Below are positions 1 to 7,915 of a stretch of 64,000 nucleotides of DNA, piece after piece. The notes beneath the pieces are model-generated. The model was given only the letters and a program-made list of their open reading frames with translations, made no database searches and was not told the origin of the DNA. The stretch is from NCBI RefSeq assembly GCF_014268275.3, contig NZ_CP077084.1, positions 4,712,001-4,776,000 of the forward strand, in the 5' to 3' direction. A program made the position numbers and the translations under genes. The stretch is from Pseudomonas tritici (GTDB lineage Bacteria; Pseudomonadota; Gammaproteobacteria; Pseudomonadales; Pseudomonadaceae). The stretch's first letter is position 1, and every line of letters begins with the position of its first letter.

Positions 1-157
1 TGCACGCGGTCACAAGTTCAAAGTCGGCTACGACATCGACAAGAACTTCGCTGTCGGCGCCACTTACTTCCTGACCAAAGCGGACTACGCCAGCGCCGCA
101 GGCTACCGCGATGCCAACGCCAACACCCTTCAGTTGGACGCAGAAGCCAAGTTCTAA
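1..157 (+). CDS. Putative outer-membrane porin, C-terminal end only
   Basis: The gene enters from the left edge; only the last 51 codons are visible, read from base 2 to the TAA at 155-157. The visible protein alternates polar and hydrophobic residues as beta strands do, and it ends in Phe after an EAEAKF-like strand (QLDAEAKF), the usual C-terminal signature of Gram-negative beta-barrel proteins recognised by the BAM machinery. This resembles the last strands of the putative porin families common in Pseudomonas. Substrate and full length cannot be judged. A strong hairpin follows the stop. Confidence 0.65.
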   Translation, partial: ARGHKFKVGYDIDKNFAVGATYFLTKADYASAAGYRDANANTLQLDAEAKF

Positions 158-210
158 GACGGACAGCGGTGAGTTTCACGCTACACGCTTCAAGGAAGAG
201 CATGTCACTT

Positions 211-239
211 GCAGCTTCAAGCCAACCGCTTGAAGCTGC
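211..239 (+). terminator. Hairpin after the porin gene
   Basis: A perfect 12-bp stem (211-222 with 228-239) with a 5-nt CAACC loop is followed by TTCTTTAACAGTCTT. It lies 53 bases after the porin stop and is a good candidate Rho-independent terminator, although the T run is interrupted. Confidence 0.6.
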
Positions 240-254
240 TTCTTTAACAGTCTT

Positions 255-298
255 GCGCGGTTGGATCGATCCCCATCATCCGTTCGATCCAACCGCGC
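255..298. terminator. Inverted repeat between porin and anti-sigma genes
   Basis: A 14-15 bp perfect inverted repeat (255-269 with 284-298) around a 14-nt loop lies directly beyond the stop of the minus-strand anti-sigma gene. It has no T run on either strand, so it could be a weak terminator or an mRNA-end stabiliser for the convergent genes. Confidence 0.4.
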
Positions 299-306
299 GA
301 GCCTGC

Positions 307-552
307 TTATTCCCCGCCTTTGTGATCCTTGAGCCGCTCGGCAGCCAGCCGCTGCGCCAAGGCATCCACGCCTTCAACCGGCTCATCCGGCATTATCTTC
401 AGCGTTGCCTGCATCAGGCGCATCTGGCGGATAAACCGTCGGCAGTTCGGGCAGAACATCAAGTGATGACGCACCAGCAGACGTTCGCGAAAGGTCAATT
501 GCCCATCGAGATAGTCACTGGAACGTGCCACTTGTTCTTTACAGGTCAGCAT
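307..552 (-). CDS. Zinc-finger anti-sigma factor
   Basis: An 81-residue cytosolic protein with no membrane segment. It has the ZAS-type motif His30-x3-Cys34-x2-Cys37 (HLMFCPNC) plus an early Cys4, the pattern of short zinc-binding anti-sigma factors that hold an ECF sigma factor inactive until redox or metal stress. Its start overlaps the end of the sigma gene by 7 bases, so the two are translationally coupled, as expected for a sigma/anti-sigma pair. The role is inferred from motif and position; the signal is unknown. Confidence 0.75.
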   Translation of the reverse strand: MLTCKEQVARSSDYLDGQLTFRERLLVRHHLMFCPNCRRFIRQMRLMQATLKIMPDEPVEGVDALAQRLAAERLKDHKGGE

Positions 553-1160
553 TCGCCCGTCTCCTCAAAATGCTCCACCGTGGCGAAGACTTTAAGCCGC
601 GCTCGGTGCAACAGCACACGGACATTGGAGAGCGACAGCGTCAGGAGATTACAAATCTCTTCCAGCTCCAGGCCCTGGCGTTCACGCAGCACCAGCACGC
701 TGCTTTGCAGCTCAGACAGGCTCAGCAATGTGTGTTCCAGGCATTCACGCAGTTCATCCTCGGTCAGCAAGGCTTCCGGAGTGTCCTGGTGCCAGGCGTA
801 GGGGGCGACGGCCCAGTGGCCATCGTCCGGGGCGAAACGGTCATCACCAATGGTGCCGTGGGGTGAAGGCAGATCATCGAGCAATACTTCGCGACGATTC
901 TGCTTGTAGCGCCCCTTGGCCGCGTTGGCGGTGATAGTCAGCAGCCAGGTCTTGAGGCTGGAACGCCCTTCGAATTTGCCCAGGTTGCGTACCACAGACA
1001 GCCAGGCATCCTGCACGATTTCGTCGGCGTGGCGCTGGCCGACGATGGCATAGGCCACTGCACGCATGGCGCTCTGATAGGTGGCGACCAACTCCTTATA
1101 GGCCCGTTGCTCACCCTTGAGCAGACGTTCAAGCAGGTGCGCGTCGTCCGCTGCTGCCAT
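546..1160 (-). CDS. ECF-family RNA polymerase sigma factor
   Basis: 204 residues. Region sigma-2 is visible around residues 20-90 (DEIVQDAWLSVVRNLGKFEG, then the WLLTITANAAKGRYKQNRR stretch). Region sigma-4 is at about 135-195 (LSELQSSVLVLRERQGLELEEI, then the helix-turn-helix with NVRVLLHRAR). It would direct core polymerase to a small stress regulon. The ATG at 1160 has a GAGG 9 bases upstream. It is paired with the downstream anti-sigma gene. In P. aeruginosa a similar regulator gene lies next to a KAS III gene, and the same neighbour is present here, separated by a REPIN. Target genes cannot be read from the window. Confidence 0.88.
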   Translation of the reverse strand: MAAADDAHLLERLLKGEQRAYKELVATYQSAMRAVAYAIVGQRHADEIVQDAWLSVVRNLGKFEGRSSLKTWLLTITANAAKGRYKQNRREVLLDDLPSPHGTIGDDRFAPDDGHWAVAPYAWHQDTPEALLTEDELRECLEHTLLSLSELQSSVLVLRERQGLELEEICNLLTLSLSNVRVLLHRARLKVFATVEHFEETGEC

Positions 1161-1197
1161 TGATTAACCTCGATTTCACTGTCGAAATCCGATCCCC

Positions 1198-1285
1198 TGT
1201 AGGAGCTGGCTTGCCTGCGATGGCATCACTGCGGTGTAACTGATACACCAAGGTGTCTGTATCGCAGGCAAGCCAGCCTCCCACA
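1198..1285. repeat. REPIN (GGAGCTGGCTTGCCTGCGAT family)
   Basis: Two inverted copies of a REP unit (TGTAGGAGCTGGCTTGCC... and its complement ending CTCCCACA) flank a short less-conserved centre. The same unit recurs at about 44076, 45363 and 58853 in this window. It sits between the KAS III gene and the sigma gene, and such paired REPs are spread through P. fluorescens-group genomes. Confidence 0.85.
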
Positions 1286-1308
1286 GTTGACCGTGATCGA
1301 CCGGTAGA

Positions 1309-2430
1309 TCAGCGTTTACGCAGGATCACGCTGCCAATCGAATAGCCCGCGCCAAACGAACTGAGCACGGCCACGGAACCCTTGGGCAAATCATCTTGAT
1401 AGGTGTGAAACGCAATCACCGAACCTGCCGAACTGGTATTGGCGTAGGTGTCGAGGATCACCGGCGCTTCTTCCACCGTGGCTTCGCGGCCGAGCAGTTT
1501 CTTCACGATCAGGTGGTTCATGCTCAAGTTGGCCTGATGCAGCCAAAAGCGCTTCACATCGGCCACGTTCAGCTGGTTTTCCGCCAGGTGCACGCCGATC
1601 AGCTCGGCCACCATCGGGCAGACATCGCGGAAAACCTTGCGGCCTTCCTGCACGAACAGCTTGTCAGGCGCGCCGACGCCCTCTTCCGCGGCGCGGTTGA
1701 GAAAGCCGAAGTTGTTGCGGATGTTATTGGAGAACTTGGTCAGCAGCTTGGTGCTCACCACGTCAAACTGATGCTCGGAGGTGGCCAGGTCGGCGCGCTC
1801 GAGGATCACAGCCGTGGCCGCGTCACCAAAGATGAAGTGGCTGTCACGGTCGCGGAAGTTCAGGTGGCCGGTGCAGACTTCCGGGTTGACCATCAGGATC
1901 GCCCGCGCCTGGCCCAGCTGGATGCTGTTGGCGGCGTTCTGGATGCCGAAGGTGGCCGAGGAACACGCCACGTTCATGTCAAAACCAAAACCCTCGATGC
2001 CCAGGGCTTCCTGGACCTCAATGGCGATGGCCGGGTAGGCGCGCTGCAGGTTCGAACAGGCGACTATGACACCGTCGATGTCAGCGGCGGTCTTGCCGGC
2101 GCGTTGCAGGGCTTGTTCGGCAGCACCGATGGCCATCTGGCAGAGCACCGACCACTCGTCGTTGCTGCGCTCAGGCAGGCGCGGGGCCATGCGCTGCGGG
2201 TCGAGGATGCCGTCTTTGTCCATCACGAAGCGGCTCTTGATGCCCGAGGCTTTTTCGATGAAGGCTGCGCTGGATTCAGTCAAGGCTTGCACGTCACCGC
2301 GCTCGATGGCGGCGGCGTTAGCGCTGTTGAACTGTTGCACGTAAGCATTGAAAGACTGCACCAGCTCTTCGTTGGAGATGCTGTTGGCCGGGGTGTACAG
2401 GCCAGTGCCGCTGATGACGACGTTATGCAC
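1309..2430 (-). CDS. Beta-ketoacyl-ACP synthase III-type enzyme
   Basis: 373 residues from a GTG at 2430, chosen because AGAGGA lies 8 bases upstream and the ISGTGLYTP start matches the family; the reading frame stays open to 2517. It is a thiolase-fold condensing enzyme. The KAS III triad is visible: Cys156 in NVACSS, His298 in WLHQAN and Asn331 in TYANTSS. Such enzymes condense an acyl-CoA or acyl-ACP with malonyl-ACP to start fatty-acid chains. A P. aeruginosa homologue (PA3286) is known to feed medium-chain acyl-CoA from beta-oxidation back into synthesis, and the neighbouring ECF sigma gene supports this being the same locus. Substrate is inferred. Confidence 0.85.
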   Translation of the reverse strand: MHNVVISGTGLYTPANSISNEELVQSFNAYVQQFNSANAAAIERGDVQALTESSAAFIEKASGIKSRFVMDKDGILDPQRMAPRLPERSNDEWSVLCQMAIGAAEQALQRAGKTAADIDGVIVACSNLQRAYPAIAIEVQEALGIEGFGFDMNVACSSATFGIQNAANSIQLGQARAILMVNPEVCTGHLNFRDRDSHFIFGDAATAVILERADLATSEHQFDVVSTKLLTKFSNNIRNNFGFLNRAAEEGVGAPDKLFVQEGRKVFRDVCPMVAELIGVHLAENQLNVADVKRFWLHQANLSMNHLIVKKLLGREATVEEAPVILDTYANTSSAGSVIAFHTYQDDLPKGSVAVLSSFGAGYSIGSVILRKR

Positions 2431-2463
2431 GGTCGTTCCTCTAAATCTGTCAGGCAGAAGATA

Positions 2464-2481
2464 TTGGTACCGTCGTACCAA
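2464..2481. promoter_or_regulatory. Palindromic operator candidate before the KAS III gene
   Basis: TTGGTAC-CGTC-GTACCAA is a perfect 7-bp inverted repeat lying 34 bases upstream of the GTG start at 2430, where a promoter would be expected. The form suits a dimeric TetR-like repressor. The regulator is not in the window. Confidence 0.45.
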
Positions 2482-2636
2482 ACTGTAAGTAGTCCGATTC
2501 CGCACCGCGGACACCAAACTGGCATCGCTTTATTCCATCGCGTCGCGACGCTTCACGACGATCCCGGCATTTATAACGGCGAAGTTTGCCACAAACCCTG
2601 GGATTTGGCGCCATCTCGCAGATATGTCCATTTTAA

Positions 2637-2725
2637 TGTGGGAGCGGGCTTGCTCGCGAAGGCGGTGTGTCAGTCACAGATGTATCAACTGAAACACCGC
2701 CTTCGCGAGCAAGCCCGCTCCCACA
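2637..2725. repeat. REPIN (GGAGCGGGCTTGCTCGCGAAGG family)
   Basis: Two inverted REP arms of about 32 bases (TGTGGGAGCGGGCTTGCTCG and its complement) enclose about 25 bases. It occupies the gap between the KAS III promoter region and the end of hrpA. The rest of 2520-2760 shows nothing else recognisable. Confidence 0.85.
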
Positions 2726-2760
2726 CTGGACCTGCGTCGTCCTTGAAACCGGGAACGATC

Positions 2761-5700
2761 TCAGGCCTCCACCAAGCTCCACTGTTTACTCAGGCGCTTG
2801 TCGGAAATCGGCACTTTGGTGCCCAATTGCTGGCCAAACAACGACACCCGATACTCCTCCAACCACCAGCGATACAGCTCCAACTGGGGATCGCGCTTGC
2901 CTTCCTGGGCGTGCTTTTTCAGGCGGTTTTCGTAGTGCGTCCACAAGCCTCCCAGCTCGCCGCTCCATACCCGATCCTTTTGTACTTGGCTGGGCAGTTT
3001 CTCCAGGCGCAGCTCGATAGCCTTGAGGTAACGCGGCAGTTCCTTGAACCACTGCGCCGGGGTTTCCCGCACGAAACCGGGGTACACCAGGCTGCTCAAC
3101 TGCTGCTTGATGTCATTTAGGGCCACGGCCTGGGCCAGGTCGATCTTGCCTTTGAAGCGCTTCTGCAAGCCATGCCAGAGTTTCAGCACCTCGAGGGTCA
3201 AGCGCGCCAGGCGTTCGGCGTGTTCAGTCCAGCTGCCACGCTTGCGCTCAGCCAAGGCAGCCAAACCGGCACCGTCACGCGGCAGGCTGGCTTCGCCTTC
3301 AAGTACGCAGGTGTCGAGGCTGGCCAGCAGAATGTCTTCCACCAGCGCGTCGATACGCCCCAATTCGCGGTACATCAGCCCCAGTTCGGTCAGGCCAGGC
3401 AACTTGCCGCGCAGGAACTTGGCCGGTTCCGCCAGTTGCTGCATCAGCAGACGCTGCAATGCGCGGCGATGCTGGAATTCAGCCTCGGCCGCCGTCGAGA
3501 AGCGCCCCTCCTTGACCGTGCCGTTTTCTTCCACCAGCGCCGGATACACCGTCATCGACAGCCCGGCAATCTTCTGTTGAGTTTTTTCCGCCACCGCCGC
3601 AAACACCTTGGCCTCCACCGGCTGCTGGCTTTTCGCGGTTTGCGGCACGGCCAACGCTGCCTGGCTGGCCTCGGCAAAGCGCGCCGTCAGTTCAGCCAGG
3701 TCGCGGCCTTCGCCGAGGAACTTGCCCTGGCCGTCGACCACTTCAAGGTTCATCTTCAGGTGGTTTTCCACCTGCTGTGACGCTTCGGCCCAGGCTTCAT
3801 CGCTGACCCGCGCGCCGGTCATGCGCAGCAGCTCGCGGCCCAACGCCTGAGGCAACGAGCCCTGGCCGAATTCGATGCGTTGCAAAGCGGCCTTGACGAA
3901 GTCCGGCACTGGCACAAAGTTTTTGCGCAGCGCCTTGGGCAGGTTGCGCACCAGGGCGATGCACTTGGCCTCGATCACCCCCGGCACCAGCCATTCCAGA
4001 CGCTCCGGCGGCAAGGCCGGCAACAGCGGTGCCGGCACGCGCAGGGTCACGCCGTCGCGCGGGTGATTGGGTTCGAAGTGGTAACTCAACGCCAGTTCCA
4101 GGTCGCCCAAGTGCAGGGTGTCCGGATAATGCGCGGCGGTGACTTCATTGGCCTCGCGGGCCAGCACGTCTTCTTCGCGCATGATCAGCAGTTGCGGGTC
4201 TTTCTGGCTGTTGACCTTGTACCAGCTGTCGAAGGTCGCGGTCTGGTGGATTTCTGCGGGCAGGCGCGCATCGTAGAAAGCGTAAAGCGTTTCTTCATCG
4301 GCCAGGATGTCACGGCGGCGCGCCTTGGCTTCCAACTCGTCGAGCTGTTCCAGCAATTGCTGATTGGCCGTCAGGCACTTGGCCCGCGATTGAATCTCGC
4401 CACGCACCAGGCCTTCGCGGATAAACAGCTCGCGCGACACCACTGGGTCGATCGGCCCGTAATGCACCGGCCGCCGCCCGACCACAATCAGCCCGAACAA
4501 CGTGATCTGCTCAAAGGCCACGACTTGCCCGCGCTTCTTCTCCCAATGGGGCTCAAAGTGGTTTTTCTTGATCAAGTGCCCGGCCAGCGGCTCGATCCAG
4601 TCGGCATCGATCTTGGCGACCATGCGCGCATACAGCTTGGTGGTTTCCACCAGTTCGGCGGTCATCAGCCATTGCGGGCGCTTCTTGCCGATGCCCGACG
4701 ACGGGTGAATCCAGAAGCGTCGCTGGCGTGCGCCGAGGTAATCGCCGTCTTCGGTTTTCTGGCCGATCTGGCTGAGCAAGCCGGACAACACCGCCTTGTG
4801 CAGCTTTGGAAAGTCCGCCGGCTCTTTGTTGAGGGTCAACTGCATATCGCGGCAGATCAGGCTCAACTGCCGGTGGGAATCGCGCCACTCGCGCAGGCGC
4901 AGGTAGTTGAGGAAGTTCTTGCGGCACCAGTTGCGCAGCGGGCTGGCGGTCAATTCCTGGCGCTGTTCTTCAAAGCCGCGCCACAAATTGACCAAACCAG
5001 CGAAGTCCGAGTCCGGATCTTTCCACTGCGCATGGGCCTGGTCGGCGGCTTGCTGACGTTCGGGCGGACGCTCGCGCGGGTCCTGGATCGACATAGCACT
5101 GGCGACGATCAGCACTTCCTGCAAGCTGCCGAGTTTGGCCGCTTCCAGCAGCATGCGGCCCATGCGCGGGTCCACCGGCAGGCGCGCCAGTTGGCGACCC
5201 AACGGCGTGAGCTGGCTGTTACGGTCGACCGCCGAGAGCTCTTGCAGCAGGTTGAAACCGTCGCTGATGGCCTTGCCGTCCGGCGGCTCGATAAACGGGA
5301 AGTCGGTGATTTCGCCGAGGCGCAGGTGCAGCATCTGCAAGATCACGGCAGCGAGGTTGGTGCGCAGGATTTCCGGGTCGGTAAATTCCGGGCGGCCGAT
5401 AAAGTCTTCTTCGCTGAACAAGCGAATGCAGATCCCCGGCTCGACCCGGCCACAGCGGCCTTTACGCTGGTTGGCGCTGGCCTGGGAAATCGCCTCGATC
5501 GGCAGGCGCTGCACCTTGGCGCGATAGCTGTAGCGGCTGATACGCGCGGTGCCGCTGTCGATCACATAACGGATGCCCGGCACAGTCAGCGAGGTTTCCG
5601 CAACGTTGGTCGCCAACACCACGCGCCGGCCCGGATGGGACTGGAAGATGCGCTGCTGTTCGGCCGGTGAGAGGCGCGCGTACAGCGGCAGGATTTCGGT

Positions 5701-6672
5701 GTGCTTGAGCTGGGCTTTGCGCAACATGTCGGCGGCGTCGCGAATCTCGCGCTCACCCGGTAGAAACACCAGCACGTCGCCGGGGCTGCGCCGTTCGCTG
5801 CGCTCATAAGCGGCGATCTCATCGAGGGTGGCGAGGATCGCCTGGTCAACCGTCAAGTCGTCTTCGACGCGGTTGCCCTCCTCGTCCTGCTCCAGGGTCA
5901 ACGGGCGATACCACGTGTCCACCGGGAAGGTGCGGCCCGACACCTCGACAATCGGTGCACCGTCAAAGTGTTTGGAAAAACGCTCCAGATCGATGGTCGC
6001 CGAGGTGATGATCACCTTCAGGTCCGGGCGACGCGGCAGCAGGGTTTTCAGGTAGCCCAGCAGGAAGTCGATGTTGAGGCTGCGCTCGTGGGCTTCGTCG
6101 ACGATGATCGTGTCGTAGCGTTCCAGATAGCGGTCGTTCTGGGTTTCCGCCAGCAGGATGCCGTCGGTCATCAGCTTGATCAGGGTGTTCGAATCGCTCT
6201 GGTCTTCGAACCGAACTTGATAGCCGACCAGCGCGCCCAGCGGCGTAGCCAGTTCTTCGGCCACCCGGCTGGCAACGCTGCGCGCAGCGATCCGGCGTGG
6301 CTGGGTGTGGCCGATCAGGCCGAACTGGCCCCGACCGATTTCGAGGCAGATTTTCGGCAGCTGGGTGGTCTTACCCGAACCGGTCTCACCGGCAATGATC
6401 AGCACCTGATGCTTGTTCAACGCCGCCTTGATTTCATCGCGCTTGGCGGCAATCGGCAGGCTGTCGTCGTAGCGAATCACCGGCAGGCTGGCACGCCGCG
6501 CCGTGACCTGGGCGCAGGACGCCTGCATCCGCGCAACCCACTGCGCCAGCTTTTCCTCGTCGGGTTTCTTGCGCAGCTCAAGCAACTGCCGCCGCAAGCG
6601 GTTGCGGTCGGCAAGCATGGCGTGATCGAGGGTTTTGAGCAGTTGGTCGATAGTCGGCGCTTGGTCAGTCAT
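2761..6672 (-). CDS. hrpA: ATP-dependent RNA helicase HrpA (DEAH box)
   Basis: 1303 residues, the full length of proteobacterial HrpA. Walker A GETGSGKT is at 95-102, the DEAH box at 192-195 and motif III SAT near 225; motif VI (QRKGRCGRVEPG) follows. The helicase-associated domains and the long C-terminal HrpA-specific region (DUF3418) follow after about residue 620. HrpA is a cytosolic DEAH helicase; in E. coli it has been linked to rescue of stalled or collided ribosomes and to mRNA processing. It stands alone as a monocistronic gene. Long open frames on the opposite strand are GC-driven shadows. Confidence 0.97.
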   Translation of the reverse strand: MTDQAPTIDQLLKTLDHAMLADRNRLRRQLLELRKKPDEEKLAQWVARMQASCAQVTARRASLPVIRYDDSLPIAAKRDEIKAALNKHQVLIIAGETGSGKTTQLPKICLEIGRGQFGLIGHTQPRRIAARSVASRVAEELATPLGALVGYQVRFEDQSDSNTLIKLMTDGILLAETQNDRYLERYDTIIVDEAHERSLNIDFLLGYLKTLLPRRPDLKVIITSATIDLERFSKHFDGAPIVEVSGRTFPVDTWYRPLTLEQDEEGNRVEDDLTVDQAILATLDEIAAYERSERRSPGDVLVFLPGEREIRDAADMLRKAQLKHTEILPLYARLSPAEQQRIFQSHPGRRVVLATNVAETSLTVPGIRYVIDSGTARISRYSYRAKVQRLPIEAISQASANQRKGRCGRVEPGICIRLFSEEDFIGRPEFTDPEILRTNLAAVILQMLHLRLGEITDFPFIEPPDGKAISDGFNLLQELSAVDRNSQLTPLGRQLARLPVDPRMGRMLLEAAKLGSLQEVLIVASAMSIQDPRERPPERQQAADQAHAQWKDPDSDFAGLVNLWRGFEEQRQELTASPLRNWCRKNFLNYLRLREWRDSHRQLSLICRDMQLTLNKEPADFPKLHKAVLSGLLSQIGQKTEDGDYLGARQRRFWIHPSSGIGKKRPQWLMTAELVETTKLYARMVAKIDADWIEPLAGHLIKKNHFEPHWEKKRGQVVAFEQITLFGLIVVGRRPVHYGPIDPVVSRELFIREGLVRGEIQSRAKCLTANQQLLEQLDELEAKARRRDILADEETLYAFYDARLPAEIHQTATFDSWYKVNSQKDPQLLIMREEDVLAREANEVTAAHYPDTLHLGDLELALSYHFEPNHPRDGVTLRVPAPLLPALPPERLEWLVPGVIEAKCIALVRNLPKALRKNFVPVPDFVKAALQRIEFGQGSLPQALGRELLRMTGARVSDEAWAEASQQVENHLKMNLEVVDGQGKFLGEGRDLAELTARFAEASQAALAVPQTAKSQQPVEAKVFAAVAEKTQQKIAGLSMTVYPALVEENGTVKEGRFSTAAEAEFQHRRALQRLLMQQLAEPAKFLRGKLPGLTELGLMYRELGRIDALVEDILLASLDTCVLEGEASLPRDGAGLAALAERKRGSWTEHAERLARLTLEVLKLWHGLQKRFKGKIDLAQAVALNDIKQQLSSLVYPGFVRETPAQWFKELPRYLKAIELRLEKLPSQVQKDRVWSGELGGLWTHYENRLKKHAQEGKRDPQLELYRWWLEEYRVSLFGQQLGTKVPISDKRLSKQWSLVEA

Positions 6673-6955
6673 CAGGGCGGCAAGGGTCTTTTGGGTAAGG
6701 CAGGCGAGACCTGCACAGCATTAATCGATTGAGTGGGAGGGATTGTCGCAGATTTCGACCCATCGGGAGACGTTCCATCATGTGGCGATGGTCTTTATGC
6801 CTAACCCAACCGCGACTTTTACTACATGGCTTTGGAGCCCCTTCTCACTGTTAAAAAGCGAAAGTCCGATTTGATGAATGAGGCGCACAGGCTTCAATAG
6901 ACCTCCAGATACGTCTCGCAAATCAGACCGCTCAACTATGAATACGGAGCTTTAT

Positions 6956-7297
6956 ATGCCAATCGATTCCGTCACGTCGCGCTTGCCAAGCTATGAAAAA
7001 TCCATGCGAGCAAAACCGCGTTCGGCGGATACGCAGCCACCGCCCCGCTATGAGTTCCCTCCGGCCTACACGGAAAAGCCGCCCTCACCCCCCCCCCAAC
7101 AGCCAAGTCTCGTCGGAGCAGCCAACCAACCTGAGGGCGAATATAATTTCGAACTACCCCGTTACAAGCCAAGCAGTACGAGGAATGAGTTTTATGAGCG
7201 GTCTATAACTCACAGAAGCAGCGATATCAGAGCTTTCTTACGAGAGAACGTTGAAAAAATCCCGCGCGCTTTTGAGATAAAGTTCATGTGCTCATGA
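6956..7297 (+). CDS. Orphan 113-residue Pro/Tyr-rich protein with C10 tract
   Basis: I do not recognise this protein. The ATG at 6956 is chosen because GGAG lies 8 bases upstream and the start MPID is shared with the next ORF; the frame is open from 6878. It has no signal peptide or membrane segment. Its middle is proline rich with Tyr-ending motifs (LPSY, PPPRY, PPAY, LPRY). A run of ten C at 7088-7097 lies inside the coding sequence, encoding the Ser-Pro-Pro-Pro stretch, so a one-base slip would change the frame and truncate the protein. Base composition is more AT-rich than the flanking genes, suggesting acquired DNA. Confidence 0.55.
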   Translation: MPIDSVTSRLPSYEKSMRAKPRSADTQPPPRYEFPPAYTEKPPSPPPQQPSLVGAANQPEGEYNFELPRYKPSSTRNEFYERSITHRSSDIRAFLRENVEKIPRAFEIKFMCS

Positions 7298-7360
7298 AGA
7301 CCTCCAAATCAGAGTGAGCGCTCCACTTATTAATTACCAAAATGGTTAGTCGGAGTATTT

Positions 7361-7774
7361 ATGCCTATAGATCGTATGTCTTCTTCTCGTGTCGGAGGCT
7401 ATGGACATTCATTTGCGGAAAAGCACCAACGCACCCCCGAATACACGTCACAAGGTGCATCGGCCCCCTCTTCCAGCTCATGGAAAACACTTGAGACTTT
7501 AAAAAAGCTCCCCACGGACTTCCCTACGTCCGTCGTGAGTCAAAGTTCCCTTGATAGACCTATAGGCTTATTACAGCGAAAAATAGAATTGGAGGGCAAG
7601 GGCGGTTCGACCAAGAATGTCGACCAAGCCTATAAGGATTCGATAAACAATCTGTATCAGGAAACTTCGAAAGCCCAGAGTAAGGCCCCAGACGAGAAAG
7701 ACAGGAACCGCCTGACCAACTGGAGTGATCAAATACTACAAACTAATCAATACACGCCGTTTTTGACAAAATAG
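7361..7774 (+). CDS. Orphan 137-residue hydrophilic protein
   Basis: Function unknown. The ATG at 7361 has CGGAG 6 bases upstream, the same start architecture as the preceding ORF, and both proteins begin MPID followed by Ser/Arg-rich sequence (MPIDSVTSR and MPIDRMSSSR). The first 50 residues are Ser-rich and look disordered; the rest is charged and helical (KNVDQAYKDSINNLYQETSK). No signal peptide or membrane segment is present. The pair may be diverged duplicates or share an N-terminal targeting segment. Composition is AT-richer than neighbouring core genes. Confidence 0.6.
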   Translation: MPIDRMSSSRVGGYGHSFAEKHQRTPEYTSQGASAPSSSSWKTLETLKKLPTDFPTSVVSQSSLDRPIGLLQRKIELEGKGGSTKNVDQAYKDSINNLYQETSKAQSKAPDEKDRNRLTNWSDQILQTNQYTPFLTK

Positions 7775-7822
7775 CAAATAAGCCTTACCGAAAATACACC
7801 ACCTGTAAATACCTCCCACCTC

Positions 7823-7856
7823 AAACTACTGACACTTTCATAAGTGTCGGTAGTTT
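7823..7856. terminator. Bidirectional hairpin between the orphan ORF and aceK
   Basis: A 15-bp stem (7823-7837 with 7842-7856, one G-U pair) with a TCAT loop has AAA at one end and TTT at the other. It lies between convergent genes and could serve both strands. Confidence 0.7.
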
Positions 7857-7915
7857 AACGGCACGTTCTAAAGATTACTAAGTCGCGATCATTAAGCTGT
7901 TCAAGACACTCCTCC

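Noticed and set aside
3880..5670. 596-codon open frame opposite hrpA
   Set aside because: It is the GC-rich antisense shadow of a strongly conserved helicase; its product shows no domain-like sequence.
7300..7330. CCACTTA as part of a hrp-type promoter before the second orphan ORF
   Set aside because: No GGAACC element at 15-16 bases upstream.
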